Shown here piece after piece: positions 8,314-18,000 of a stretch of DNA of 64,000 nucleotides; position 1 is the stretch's first letter, and the number at the start of each line of letters is the position of its first letter. The translations under genes were made by a program, and so were the position numbers. Under the pieces are notes generated by a model. The model ran no database searches. It was given only the letters and a program-made list of their open reading frames with translations, and was not told the origin of the DNA. This stretch comes from JACJYM01 sp965230495 (lineage in GTDB: Bacteria > Bacteroidota > Bacteroidia > Chitinophagales > Saprospiraceae), in assembly GCA_965230495.1 (NCBI GenBank), contig OZ246004.1, positions 3,348,001 to 3,412,000 of the forward strand, given 5' to 3'.

Positions 8314-10155
8314 ATGAAGGATTTATTTGACTTTAAACACTTTAGAGGAGATTTTTTCGGAGGTATTACCGCAGGGATAGTTGCTCTTCCATTGGCATTG
8401 GCTTTTGGGGTAAGTTCGGGACTTGGGCCAAGTGCAGGGCTTTATGGGGCAATTTTTATTAGTTTTTTTGCTGCTCTTTTTGGAGGAACCAATACTCAGA
8501 TTTCAGGACCTACCGCACCAATGACTGCCGTAAGTATGATTATTATTGCAGGAATCGTGGCAAGCTTTGATGGTGATGTTAGTAAAGCACTTCCATCCAT
8601 TTTAACGGTTTTCTTGTTAGCAGGTATTATGCAGATTGGACTGGGAGTGATGGGCTTGGGAAAATACATTAAGTATATTCCTTATCCTGTGGTTTCTGGC
8701 TTTATGACTGCCATAGGGGTCATAATCCTTGTAACTCAGATATTGCCATCTTTGGGTTATTATCCAAAAGAAGATGTAGCTTTTGTAAATCAATTTAAAC
8801 CACAAGCGGAGGAAATTATTCTAGATAACATTCTGAAGGATGAGGCAGGAGAAGGAATTCTGGTTCTAGAAGATTTCAAGGAAACTATTAAGAGGGCACA
8901 ACATATTACTCAAGATCAAATCAATAAAGAGTCCCAAACATTAGCAGGAAAAGAAGCATCTGGTGTCTTAGGAGCTCTTAAAGTGATGCCAAAGGCAATT
9001 CGAAATATTGATTGGTTAGAACTACTTCTCGCTTTGGGTACCATACTTATTATTTATGGGTTCAAGTATATTACGAGGGCGGTTCCGAGCACCTTGGTTG
9101 CCCTGATTGTTATGTCTGGAATTGCTATTTTCTTTAATTTAGATTATAGGCCTATAGAACAAATTCCTAGTGGTCTGCCCATTCCGAATATTGAAATTTT
9201 TACGGGGTTTAGTCTGGGAAGCATTTCCCCATATATTTTTACGGCCTTGACACTTGCTTTATTAGGAGCTATTGATTCTTTATTGACATCGGTGGTTGCC
9301 GACAACATGACCAAAACAAAACACAAACCTAATAAGGAACTGGTAGGTCAAGGGATAGGAAATTCTATTGCAGCCATTTTTGGAGGGATTCCCGGTGCGG
9401 GAGCTACGATTCGAACAGTAGTTAATATTCAGGCTGGAGGAAAAACAAGACTTTCAGGTATGATAGCGGGTATATTACTTTTTGTAATTCTTTTAGCTCT
9501 AGGTCCTATCGCCTCACTCATACCGGCTGCGGTATTATCTGGTATACTAATTACGGTTGGAATAGGTGTTATGGATTATAAGGGACTAAAAGCTATTCCT
9601 TACATGCCGAGACCAGAAGTAGCCGTAATGCTCATAGTACTTGTTTTGTCATCGGTTTGGAACTTGGTGTATGCAGTAGGAATCGGATTAGTGATAGCCT
9701 CGTTAATGTTTATGAAAAAGATCGGAGATTTAACGGCGAAACAATCAAAAATTAATACGCTGATAGATGAGGAAGCTTGGTCTGATGAATTTGATTTTCC
9801 TAAAAATTTGAGGGAAGAAGTGTTTATAAAACATGTTAATGGACCCTTGTTTTTTGGATCAACTAGTGAATTTCAGCAGTTAATACGTCAGATTCCTGAT
9901 ACAGCTTCTACCATTATAATTCGGATGGATAGAATGAGCTATATGGATCAATCAGGGCTTTATGCTATGGAAGATAATTTAGCCGAATTATTTGGTAGTG
10001 GTAAGAGGGTATTATTAGTGGGTTTGTCGGAGCAACCCCGATATATGTTGGAGAGAATAGATGTTATCCCTGATTTGATTCCCGAGAACCAGATTTTTGA
10101 TGATTTTGAATCTTGTCTAATTTGGATCAAAGAAAATGTAGAGGATATCTATTAA
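8314..10155 (+). CDS. SulP-family inorganic anion transporter with STAS domain
   Basis: Inner-membrane SLC26/SulP anion transporter (613 residues), likely moving sulfate or bicarbonate. The N-terminus has the SulP entry GGITAGIVALPLALAFG near residues 15-31 and GPTAPM near 69. Multiple membrane helices follow to about residue 470. The C-terminal STAS domain spans about 505-605, with MDQSG near 544-548 at the usual regulatory Ser position. An insertion of roughly 70 hydrophilic residues (about 155-225) separates two membrane helices, a feature of the longer bacterial members. No carbonic anhydrase gene adjoins, so the substrate stays open. A hairpin terminator follows 11 bases after the stop codon. 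Confidence 0.93.
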   Translation: MKDLFDFKHFRGDFFGGITAGIVALPLALAFGVSSGLGPSAGLYGAIFISFFAALFGGTNTQISGPTAPMTAVSMIIIAGIVASFDGDVSKALPSILTVFLLAGIMQIGLGVMGLGKYIKYIPYPVVSGFMTAIGVIILVTQILPSLGYYPKEDVAFVNQFKPQAEEIILDNILKDEAGEGILVLEDFKETIKRAQHITQDQINKESQTLAGKEASGVLGALKVMPKAIRNIDWLELLLALGTILIIYGFKYITRAVPSTLVALIVMSGIAIFFNLDYRPIEQIPSGLPIPNIEIFTGFSLGSISPYIFTALTLALLGAIDSLLTSVVADNMTKTKHKPNKELVGQGIGNSIAAIFGGIPGAGATIRTVVNIQAGGKTRLSGMIAGILLFVILLALGPIASLIPAAVLSGILITVGIGVMDYKGLKAIPYMPRPEVAVMLIVLVLSSVWNLVYAVGIGLVIASLMFMKKIGDLTAKQSKINTLIDEEAWSDEFDFPKNLREEVFIKHVNGPLFFGSTSEFQQLIRQIPDTASTIIIRMDRMSYMDQSGLYAMEDNLAELFGSGKRVLLVGLSEQPRYMLERIDVIPDLIPENQIFDDFESCLIWIKENVEDIY

Positions 10156-10166
10156 ATCTTATATAT

Positions 10167-10193
10167 GGAGTGGGACATAAACAGTCTCACTCC
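10167..10193. terminator. Bidirectional hairpin between sulP and the HupE gene
   Basis: A 10-bp stem (GGAGTGGGAC with GTCTCACTCC, one G-U pair) and 7-base loop lie in the 44-base gap between two convergent genes. T-runs are weak on both sides, so this is a probable rather than strong terminator. Confidence 0.55.
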
Positions 10194-10199
10194 TATAAT

Positions 10200-10754
10200 T
10201 TAAACTAATAGGTAAATGGATACCATAATAGCTATTATTGACAGACTAAACACCCAATATTTATGCTCTAATTTTGTTTTTTCATAAATCCATGAAAAAA
10301 GCAAACACCCAGCGATTATAACTATCTGCCCAGCTTCGATACCTAGATTAAAAGGAAGTAACATTCCGATGATGGAATCATTTTCACCTAACAAAGTTCT
10401 AAAATTATTAGAAAAGCCTAATCCATGAATCAAACCAAACCCAAGACAAATAACATACTTGAGTCTTTGAGATATGATAGTTTTATTATAGCTTATCATA
10501 TTTTCAATAGCGGTAATTATAATGGTAATGGGGATTAAAAATTCCACTAGTTCAGAGTTAATTCTTATATAGTCAAGTCCAGATAGGAATAAAGTTAGAC
10601 AATGACCAATAGTGAATGCAGTAGCCAAAAGGATTACCTTTTTCCAATCCTTGAGTCTATATACTGCACAAAGTGCTACGATGAATAAAAGATGATCATA
10701 GGCATCAGGATCCAAAATATGTTCAAAGCCCCACTTGAAAGTATCGTAAAACAT
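10200..10754 (-). CDS. HupE/UreJ-like membrane protein
   Basis: Inner-membrane protein of the HupE/UreJ group, some members of which transport nickel for hydrogenase or urease. The 184 residues include about five or six helices with conserved histidines: EHILDPDAYDHLLF at about 11-24, FTIGHCLTL near 47-55, and GLIHGLGF near 112-119. There is no urease or hydrogenase gene in the window, so metal transport is only a family-based suggestion. It is the last gene of a tight leftward operon and starts three bases after the glucokinase stop. Confidence 0.82.
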   Translation of the reverse strand: MFYDTFKWGFEHILDPDAYDHLLFIVALCAVYRLKDWKKVILLATAFTIGHCLTLFLSGLDYIRINSELVEFLIPITIIITAIENMISYNKTIISQRLKYVICLGFGLIHGLGFSNNFRTLLGENDSIIGMLLPFNLGIEAGQIVIIAGCLLFSWIYEKTKLEHKYWVFSLSIIAIMVSIYLLV

Positions 10755-10757
10755 AAT

Positions 10758-11495
10758 CTAAATATTAGCCGAAATGGCAGCACCAATAACTCCAGCTTCA
10801 TTTTTAAGCAAAGCCGGAACAATGGGGGTGGGGATGTCTAAATACTCCTTATATTTTTCAAATTTTTTGCTCACACCACCTCCTAAAATTATAAGATCAG
10901 GATTGATAACAAATTCTATATGTTGCAAAACCTTTTTTAAGGACCTTCCCCATTCTTTCCACGAAAGGTTATTGTCCTCTCGATATTTATTAGAAGCATA
11001 TTTTTCGGCAACCTTATCCTTAAATTTAAGGTGCCCTAACTCAGTGTTAGGAACCAGTTTTCCATCAACAAAGAGGGCAGAGCCGATACCTGTTCCTATA
11101 GTAAGCATGAGAATGACCCCTGTCTTTCCTTTACCTGCACCGTGATAGACCTCTGCAATACCAGCGACGTCAGCATCATTGTGAATTACTACCTTTCTAT
11201 TGAGTGTTTTTTCAAATAGATCATAAATAGGATAGTCCAACCACTTTTGGTCCACATTACTAGCTGACATCGATTTGCCATTTTTAATTATGGCTGGAAA
11301 ACCAACACCGATCTTACCTTCCTTCCAATCGAAGTATTCTATTAGGTCTTTTACCACTTCTATAACAGCTTCAGGAGTAGCCGGATGTGGCGTTAAGAAT
11401 TTTTTTCGTTCCGTTAAAAGTTTTCCTGCATCAACATCAACAATACCGCCTTTCATTCCGGTGCCACCAATATCTATTCCTAAAACCTTGTTCAT
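10758..11495 (-). CDS. ppgK: ROK-family polyphosphate glucokinase-like kinase
   Basis: Cytoplasmic sugar kinase, best matched to polyphosphate/ATP glucokinase (glucose to glucose-6-phosphate). It has the phosphate-binding DIGGTGMKGG at residues 8-17, the catalytic NDAD at 106-109, TIGTGIGSAL at 132-141 and ELGH at 152-155. The zinc CxCGxxGCxE motif of other ROK kinases is absent, as expected for PpgK. Length of 245 residues fits PpgK, whereas repressor-type ROK proteins are longer and carry a helix-turn-helix. It lies between a cyclophilin lipoprotein gene and a HupE gene with three-base gaps. Use of polyphosphate is family knowledge, not visible here. Confidence 0.88.
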   Translation of the reverse strand: MNKVLGIDIGGTGMKGGIVDVDAGKLLTERKKFLTPHPATPEAVIEVVKDLIEYFDWKEGKIGVGFPAIIKNGKSMSASNVDQKWLDYPIYDLFEKTLNRKVVIHNDADVAGIAEVYHGAGKGKTGVILMLTIGTGIGSALFVDGKLVPNTELGHLKFKDKVAEKYASNKYREDNNLSWKEWGRSLKKVLQHIEFVINPDLIILGGGVSKKFEKYKEYLDIPTPIVPALLKNEAGVIGAAISANI

Positions 11496-11498
11496 TTG

Positions 11499-12386
11499 TT
11501 ATTTTATCAAGCGTAGTTTGAGAATTTTAACATCCTCAACTGGTCTATCTGCTGGATCAGTTTGAGAAGCGGATATTTTATCGATAATATCGAGTCCCTT
11601 AACTACTTGACCGAAGACAGTATATTCCATATCAAGGAAAGGGGTGCCACCAATGTTTTTATATATTTCCTTAACCTCATGGCTGTATTTAATTCCTTTA
11701 CGAGACTCCATGATAGAGAGCTCTTGATCAGAACTTTTTTTACCATCTACAATATAAAACTGACTTCCTGAAGATCTCTTTTGAGGGTTCACTTGATCTC
11801 CTTGTCTGGCAGCTGCTAGTGCTCCTTTTACATGGACCAAGGTGTCAACAAACTCGGCTGGAATTGTATAACCGGGGCCTCCTGAGCCAAGTCTCTTACC
11901 TTGTGGTGCTTCTTTACTGTCCGGGTCACCACCTTGTATCATAAATCCACCGATGACCCTATGAAAAAGAGTACCTTCTAAATAACCTGTTTCGGCAAGT
12001 TTGATAAAGTTATCTCTATGAGCGGGGGTCGCATCTGATAATTTGATCGTCATTGTCCCCATACTGGTTTCAAGCTCCAAAATGCAATCCTGAGGAGCGT
12101 CAATAATTATTTCTTTTTCCACTTTATTGGTTTTATTTCCTTTTTTCGCAGTTAATGTTACTATATACTTTCCAGAAAGATAATATTTATGAGATGGGGA
12201 TTCTTCAGTGGAAGTATTACCATCTCCAAAATCCCAAACATAGGTTTCCGCTTTTTGGGACTTATTTTCGAATTTGATCTTCGATGGAGCCTTAATTTTT
12301 TCCTGAGGATATAAAAAGTCTGCTACTGGTTTTGCACAGGAAGTAAAGCTTAATATCGCAAGAAAATAGAGGATTCTAATACTCAT
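11499..12386 (-). CDS. PKD-domain cyclophilin lipoprotein (peptidyl-prolyl isomerase)
   Basis: Envelope lipoprotein that should catalyse cis-trans isomerisation of prolyl bonds in exported proteins. The lipobox ends at Cys17. Residues about 22-95 form a PKD-like beta domain with the signature WDFGDG at 51-56. A cyclophilin domain follows from about 103 to 290 with FHRVIGGFMIQGGDP at 141-155, containing the active-site Arg143 and Gln151. Fusion of PKD to cyclophilin is unusual. It lies one base downstream of a second cyclophilin gene with a similar catalytic core, suggesting duplication. The operon continues into ppgK three bases on. Confidence 0.92.
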   Translation of the reverse strand: MSIRILYFLAILSFTSCAKPVADFLYPQEKIKAPSKIKFENKSQKAETYVWDFGDGNTSTEESPSHKYYLSGKYIVTLTAKKGNKTNKVEKEIIIDAPQDCILELETSMGTMTIKLSDATPAHRDNFIKLAETGYLEGTLFHRVIGGFMIQGGDPDSKEAPQGKRLGSGGPGYTIPAEFVDTLVHVKGALAAARQGDQVNPQKRSSGSQFYIVDGKKSSDQELSIMESRKGIKYSHEVKEIYKNIGGTPFLDMEYTVFGQVVKGLDIIDKISASQTDPADRPVEDVKILKLRLIK

Positions 12387-12387
12387 T

Positions 12388-13029
12388 TTAATACATTGTA
12401 ATGGTCATTTTAATATCTTCTATAGGCCTATCTCCGGGAGATGTTTTTGCTGCCGCAATTTTGTCAATTACTTCCATTCCAGAGACGATTTCTCCGAATA
12501 CGGTGTAATCCATATCAAGCATCGGAGTGCCACCTATGTCCTTATATTTCTGTCTTTGTGTTTCGTTGTATGTTATTCCTTTACGCATCTCCATAGCGTC
12601 TAATTGTTGATCAGATTGCTTTCTGCCCTGAACGATGTAAAATTGACTGCCCGAAGACTTTCTTTCAGGATTTCCTGCGTCAGGAGCTCTGGCTGCAGCC
12701 AAACATCCTTTAAAATGAGGCGAGCCTATCTCTGCGTCTATCAAATATCCTGGTCCACCCATTCCGAGAGCGACGTTTGGCTTGGCATCTTTGCTATCTG
12801 GATCACCCCCTTGAATCATAAAACCGTTTATAACACGATGGAATAAAAGATCATCGTAGAAACCTTCTTTAACCAATTTGATAATATTATCCCTATGTTT
12901 TGGAGTAGAATCATATAGCTCAAATACCATATCTCCATGGTCAGTTGATACCTTTATTTTTGTGGGACCTTGGGAACACGATAGAGCAAAACTTACCATT
13001 ATAAATATGGATATTCTGAAAAGATTCAT
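12388..13029 (-). CDS. Cyclophilin-type peptidyl-prolyl isomerase lipoprotein
   Basis: Second envelope cyclophilin of the operon, 213 residues, without the PKD domain of its neighbour. A lipoprotein signal ends at Cys18 (FALSC). The catalytic region FHRVINGFMIQGGDP at 63-77 supplies Arg65, and the C-terminal half carries VFGEIVSGMEVIDKIA, typical of the fold. An insert after GGPGY and the KSSGSQFYIV block are shared with the adjacent PKD-cyclophilin, supporting common origin. It starts four bases after an unknown 120-residue gene ends. Confidence 0.93.
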   Translation of the reverse strand: MNLFRISIFIMVSFALSCSQGPTKIKVSTDHGDMVFELYDSTPKHRDNIIKLVKEGFYDDLLFHRVINGFMIQGGDPDSKDAKPNVALGMGGPGYLIDAEIGSPHFKGCLAAARAPDAGNPERKSSGSQFYIVQGRKQSDQQLDAMEMRKGITYNETQRQKYKDIGGTPMLDMDYTVFGEIVSGMEVIDKIAAAKTSPGDRPIEDIKMTITMY

Positions 13030-13033
13030 TGTT

Positions 13034-13396
13034 TTAATTTTGAGAGATTTTGTTTAATGATTTAAAGTATTTTATAATTGATTTTTTTAAAACTTTTTCT
13101 TGATTTTCAACCCCTTGTTCTTTAAAAGGTTTAATTACAGACCAATGAGGCCACCCATCTTGATCTCTGCCTTTAAATTCATAGTAACCTTCATCTTCCA
13201 AAAGTGTGCAGACGGCAATATGCATTAAATCTTGCTTTTCTTCTTTTGAAAAACTTCTTTGATGAATGATCCCTAGTTCTTGAACACCAATAAGAAATAA
13301 TATAGCTTGCATATCCGGCAAATTATCCTTGCCAAATGCGTCCTTAACTTCGTGTTTAATTCTTAACCATTCAAAATCGAGTTGCCAATCTTCCAT
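13034..13396 (-). CDS. Conserved-looking cytoplasmic protein of unknown function
   Basis: First gene of the leftward five-gene operon, 120 residues, not recognised. It is soluble, has no signal peptide and is rich in charged residues. An aromatic, acidic N-terminus (MEDWQLDFEWLRIKHEVK) is followed by a predicted helix around MQAILFLIGVQELG (30-43). A segment GYYEFKGRDQDGWPHWSVI (73-91) follows, with the look of a compact beta turn. The spacing (four bases to the next gene) shows that it is translated with the cyclophilins. I recall similar small proteins in Bacteroidota but cannot name a family. Confidence 0.75.
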   Translation of the reverse strand: MEDWQLDFEWLRIKHEVKDAFGKDNLPDMQAILFLIGVQELGIIHQRSFSKEEKQDLMHIAVCTLLEDEGYYEFKGRDQDGWPHWSVIKPFKEQGVENQEKVLKKSIIKYFKSLNKISQN

Positions 13397-13533
13397 CTAC
13401 AAAATTAAACCTCATTTTAAAAAAGCCCAAAGATATATCGTTTATCCCAAAATTGCTAACTAACCTGATAAGCATACGAAATGAAAAAGCTCTTTTTTAA
13501 GTGTAAAAAACATTACAGAAATTTCATTTGTTG

Positions 13534-13541
13534 TATCATTG
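13534..13541 (+). promoter_or_regulatory. -7-like box (TATCATTG) for the YrdC-like gene
   Basis: One mismatch from TAnnTTTG. It overlaps the TTG that a longer reading frame would use as a start, supporting the ATG at 13561 instead. Confidence 0.4.
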
Positions 13542-13560
13542 CAGCCCAAAATTAAAAAAC

Positions 13561-14163
13561 ATGAAAATTTTTGAATTACACTCTAAAAGCCCAAACAAAA
13601 GAGAGATAGCTAAAATAGTTGAATATCTGGCAGATGACGGAATAATGATTTTTCCAACAGATACGGTTTTAGCCATAGGTTGTAAAATGACCAGCAAGAA
13701 AGGAATTGAAAGGATATTAAAAGTTACCAATAAGGAAGCTAAGAGAACGAAACTATCTTTATTGTGTCAGGACATAAAACATGCAGCTCAGTTTCTTTTG
13801 CCTCTACCTAATCATATATTTCGAGAAATAAAGGGCTATGTACCTGGACCATATACATTTATTCTTAAAGCTGATGCTAAAAAGGTAAAAAACTTGGCAA
13901 ACAAAAAACATGAGGTAGGGATTAGAATTCCTGATAACGAAATTGTACAGGACATTCTGAATACTTTGGAAGAGCCGATTATTTGTACTTCCCTTAATCT
14001 GTCGAATGAGGGTGAAGTTGACTTTGATATTATCAGGAAAAACTATGAGCACTTAGTTGATTTAATTATACAAAGTGAAGTTGATACCCAAGAGGTATCT
14101 ACCGTTTTTGATTGTACTGAGGATGAATTAATATTGGTTAGAGAGGGAAAAGGGAAGGTGTGA
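13561..14163 (+). CDS. Sua5/YciO/YrdC-family protein, probable L-threonylcarbamoyladenylate synthase
   Basis: Cytoplasmic enzyme family that makes threonylcarbamoyl-AMP from threonine, bicarbonate and ATP for t6A modification of tRNA. The YrdC fold is evident: FPTDTVLAIGC near residues 31-41, the KRTKLSLLCQD block at 61-71 in the place of the usual KxR...S pattern, GPYTFILKA around 95-103, and EVGIRIPDN near 118-126. Length of 200 residues fits the short YciO/YrdC form without the Sua5 C-terminal domain. It may therefore be a YciO paralogue with a less certain reaction. I chose the ATG at 13561 because a frame extension to 13528 uses TTG inside a promoter-like box. Confidence 0.88.
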   Translation: MKIFELHSKSPNKREIAKIVEYLADDGIMIFPTDTVLAIGCKMTSKKGIERILKVTNKEAKRTKLSLLCQDIKHAAQFLLPLPNHIFREIKGYVPGPYTFILKADAKKVKNLANKKHEVGIRIPDNEIVQDILNTLEEPIICTSLNLSNEGEVDFDIIRKNYEHLVDLIIQSEVDTQEVSTVFDCTEDELILVREGKGKV

Positions 14164-14206
14164 ACTTTTTAGAGGTTAAAAGCTATTTAAATACAAAAAA
14201 GTAAGT

Positions 14207-14935
14207 ATGCCAAGGAAATGGTATGAGGGAAGAATAACTAAAATCTTAAATGAAAGTGATAACACTAAAAGATTCTTTATTGAAGTAGATGATGATCAGG
14301 AGTTTAGCTTTCTCCCAGGGCAGTTTATTACGTTAGATCTACCTATAGGAGAAAAACGTTTGGAAAGGTGGAGAAGCTATTCTATTGCTAATATCCCAAA
14401 CAAAAAAAATATTATAGAACTATGTGTAGTGAAATTAGAAGGAGGTGCGGCAGGAAATTGGTTTTTTAATATTGTTGAAAAAGGAACGAAGGTCACATTT
14501 AAAGGCCCGGAAGGAAGTTTTGTTTTACCCGAAAGTATTGAGAAAAATTTGGTTTTCATTTGTACAGGTACAGGAGTAGCCCCTTTTAGAAGCATGATCA
14601 AGTACTTAGAAATGAATGGTATAGGGCAAAAGAATGTTCATCTAATTTTCGGCACCAGATATGCAAATGGCATTCTATATAAACAGGAATGGGATGAAAT
14701 GGTTGAAAAATACATAGGCTTTGAAGTCTCGTATGCGTTGTCGAGAGAAAAAAAGAATGCTTATCACAATGGCTATGTACATGATATATACTTGCAGGAG
14801 TACAGTGACAAAAAATTAGAGGACTATCTGTTCTATATCTGTGGATGGTCTCAGATGGTGGATGAAGCGGTTGAAAGGTTGGTACAAGAAATGCAGGTCC
14901 CAAAGGAGAATATTAGATTTGAATTGTACGGGTAA
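14207..14935 (+). CDS. Ferredoxin--NADP reductase (FAD-binding)
   Basis: Cytoplasmic flavoprotein transferring electrons between NAD(P)H and a ferredoxin or similar carrier. The FAD domain shows RSYS at residues 56-59 and the flavin-contact stretch GGAAGNW at 79-85. The NAD(P) domain shows CTGTGVAPFRSM at 119-130 and ends in YICGWSQMVDEAV with the usual C-terminal FELYG. Length of 242 residues matches the compact bacterial FNR/FqrB-like form without a 2Fe-2S domain. It is 43 bases after the YrdC-like gene on the same strand. The partner protein is unknown. Confidence 0.9.
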   Translation: MPRKWYEGRITKILNESDNTKRFFIEVDDDQEFSFLPGQFITLDLPIGEKRLERWRSYSIANIPNKKNIIELCVVKLEGGAAGNWFFNIVEKGTKVTFKGPEGSFVLPESIEKNLVFICTGTGVAPFRSMIKYLEMNGIGQKNVHLIFGTRYANGILYKQEWDEMVEKYIGFEVSYALSREKKNAYHNGYVHDIYLQEYSDKKLEDYLFYICGWSQMVDEAVERLVQEMQVPKENIRFELYG

Positions 14936-15043
14936 AACCTTAATCTAGCCCTTATAAAACTCGCTTCTAGTGGTTTACCCTTAAAAGCTATTGTTCTGTT
15001 GTATACACATGGATTGTAAAAGGCTTTAAATCATTAAAATTGT

Positions 15044-15051
15044 TACTTTTG
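15044..15051 (+). promoter_or_regulatory. -7 box (TACTTTTG) before the adhesin operon
   Basis: Exact TAnnTTTG match, 28 bases before the ATG at 15080. It is the best promoter candidate for the adhesin-porP-ompA operon; no clear -33 box was found. Confidence 0.45.
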
Positions 15052-15079
15052 TTAGTAAATTATTTACGACCAATCTAGA

Positions 15080-18000
15080 ATGAGGTACTTAATTGTTTCG
15101 ATTTGTGTCTTGCTGTTTTTCAGAATTGGGGCTCAGGATATGGAACCTCCGGTGATTACTGTTCAGCCTCAGGACGAATCTCTCACATGTGAAACAGATG
15201 ATTTGATTCTTTTGTTATCTGACTGGTATAATAATGCTGGGGGCATGATGGCAACGGATAACTCGGGAATGGTAAGTTTTAGTTCGGATGTTTCGTTATC
15301 GGAAGCTATTCAGGTATTTCAAGATAGTCAGGACACCCTTTGTGGATTAACAAAAAGTATAACGCTAGTTTTTATAGCATCGGATCCTAGTGGTAACGAA
15401 ACTGTTTCGGAGGAAGCGACTTTTATGACATTCGATAATACTCCTCCTCAGATTTTTTCTACAGCTCCTCCCGTAGAGGCAAACTGTTTTCCAGGTATTC
15501 AAGACTCATTGGTTAGTTGGATAGAGAATTTTGGATACGCTACGATATTAGATAATTGTTCTTTTGGTATAACCGGGGATATATTTTTATGGTCTATTAC
15601 CGGGGTGCCCGGGGGTAATACAGGTGTTTTTGGTGTTGGCCCTTATCCCGAAGTGCCGGATAGTACTTGTAACTGGGAACTCAACTTTACTTTTAGGGTG
15701 CTCGATGATTGCGGCAATCAACGGAGTACGAATGCCTCATTCACGATAATAGATACATTAGCACCTCAGTTTTTGACGGAGCCTAAGGATACGACAATAA
15801 GTTGTGATATGCTGTTTCCGGCGGATACGTTGATGATCGTTGATAATTGTGATAGTGGAGCTTTTGTTGAGTTTATGGAAACAGATACACAAGGAGCAGA
15901 CTCTACTCTTTGTGAGTATTATAATTATGAAATAGAAAGGAGATGGGTCGCCTTTGATGCCTGTGATAATACAGATACAGTGGTTCAAACCATTTTTGTG
16001 CGAGATAATACACCACCTATTTTTTCTCTTCCTGATACAATCGAGATTGATTGTCAACAGTTGGAACCTTTTGATCCGGATGTTTTCTTCACAAGTTATC
16101 AGGATAACTGTAGTGAAACTATGATTTCTTTTACAGATAATGTAGATGCCAATACATGTGGTTCTATGATAGAGAGGAGATATCGTATATCTGATGTGTG
16201 TGAAAATGATTTTGTGGTTAATCAAATAGTTATCGTTGAAGATTTATCAGGGCCTACTTTTGATATTGAACCTCAGAGTTTAGAAATAACATGTGATTCA
16301 GGATTGGACTTTAGGGCTAATTATTCAAATTGGGTTAATGGATTAGATGCAATTACTGTATCAGATTCCTGTAGTGAAGCAAAGAAATTTGTGGCAATAT
16401 CCGGTAGCTATACGTTAGGAGATACTAGCACATACTCAGGTACTTTTCCATTTTTGTTTCCAGACTACGAATGTTCTATTGATTCTGGTTTTCTATTGAA
16501 TCACGAAGTAGATGTGGTAGCCTATGATGATTGTGGAAACCATACGGTAAGGAATCTTCACTTTGGAATAATAGATACTATACCTCCTCAAATTAATTGC
16601 CCTAGCCCTCAAACATTTGATGCTATGGATAATTGTGAATTTGAGGTGACATTGCCTGAGATTTCTGTCAATGACAATTGCTCAGAATCGGCAAGCCCCA
16701 TTGTCCGTACACAGCAACTTATTGTAGAGTCTGACATACCGGGAGATAATGAACTACCGGTGAATACAATGATTTTCAAAATAGGTCCTTTCTTTGCAGA
16801 CGGAATTAATGCAAATGGAGATGTAGAACTAACTATTGAGTTAAACAATTTGGATGCCGATGACGCCACAGAGTTTTTTACTATATTGGATGAGGATAAT
16901 AATCAAATAGGCGTAACTCCAAATACTTCTATACAGTGCGGGGACACCAGCCTCGTGATAACCACAATTTCCAATACACAGATAAATGATTGGATTCAAG
17001 ATGGATTTATAGATTTTATTTTCCAACCTAATATTCCAATGGATTTTGGTTCATTAGCTATAAATGACGTTTGTTCTGGATCATCAATAAGATGTTCAAT
17101 TTCATTTGACGCTGAGATATCAAATATTGTAGAGGGTCATGTGATTTTTGACGGAGATACACTAGACTATATAGATGCGATCAATCAAACCTTTACTTTA
17201 GGTATTGGAGAGCACAGTTTTATGTATCAATTTTCAGATTGTGCTTTAAACCTGTCTACATGTGAATATTTAGTAACCGTGAATGATCTTCAACCACCGA
17301 TAATCAACTGTCCTGATAGCTTTAGAGATACGTTGTCAATTGATAGTTGTTACTTTAATTTGGCTATGTTATCAGGAGCAGAGGTTTCAGACAACTGTGG
17401 TCTTAGTAAGACATATAGTGAAATACAACCAGTGTCAATATCTGATAAACTATTAACTTTTGAATTTGTAGATTCGTTGGGGTCGTTTGTGGCTCAAAAC
17501 AAAATAATAGAATTTACGGGAGTATTTCCAATACATAAATCTTTGGGTGAACCCAATCTTAAAATTACACTTACTGGAGACTTAAATAGTTCTGGAGAAG
17601 TATTTACAATTCTAGATGAAGATGGCCTTGTTTTGGGCACAAGTGTTGTGGCAGCCGATTCTTGCTCTTTGACAAGTAATGAAATCAATATTCCCATAGA
17701 GAGTTTTAATGAATGGGTGGCGGATGGTGTTTTACAATTAGTATTACAAGCTCCCCGAAGCAATTCTGTGGAAGGAGGGGGTATTAATCCGTGTTTGGAC
17801 CTTAATATGGATGGTGTTGATGGGTTTTCGGCCATTGATGTAGAATTAAGTTATAATGATGCCCAGATATTCTTTTCTACAACGGGAGCCATTGATATAG
17901 ATCTGACCCCTATTGATCAGGTTACTGATTCTTTAAAGGTAAGATTACCTGTGGGAACTATGCAGATAAGTTATTTTGTAACAGATCTAGCTCAAAATGA

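Noticed and set aside
13528..13560. TTG start extending the YrdC-like protein by 11 residues
   Set aside because: The TTG adjoins a -7-like box, so it would precede the transcript start; the internal ATG matches the family start.
15758..16225. A 155-residue frame opposite the adhesin
   Set aside because: Lies wholly inside the strongly supported adhesin gene, has no protein-like features and is rich in Ile/Cys/His, as expected from an antisense shadow.
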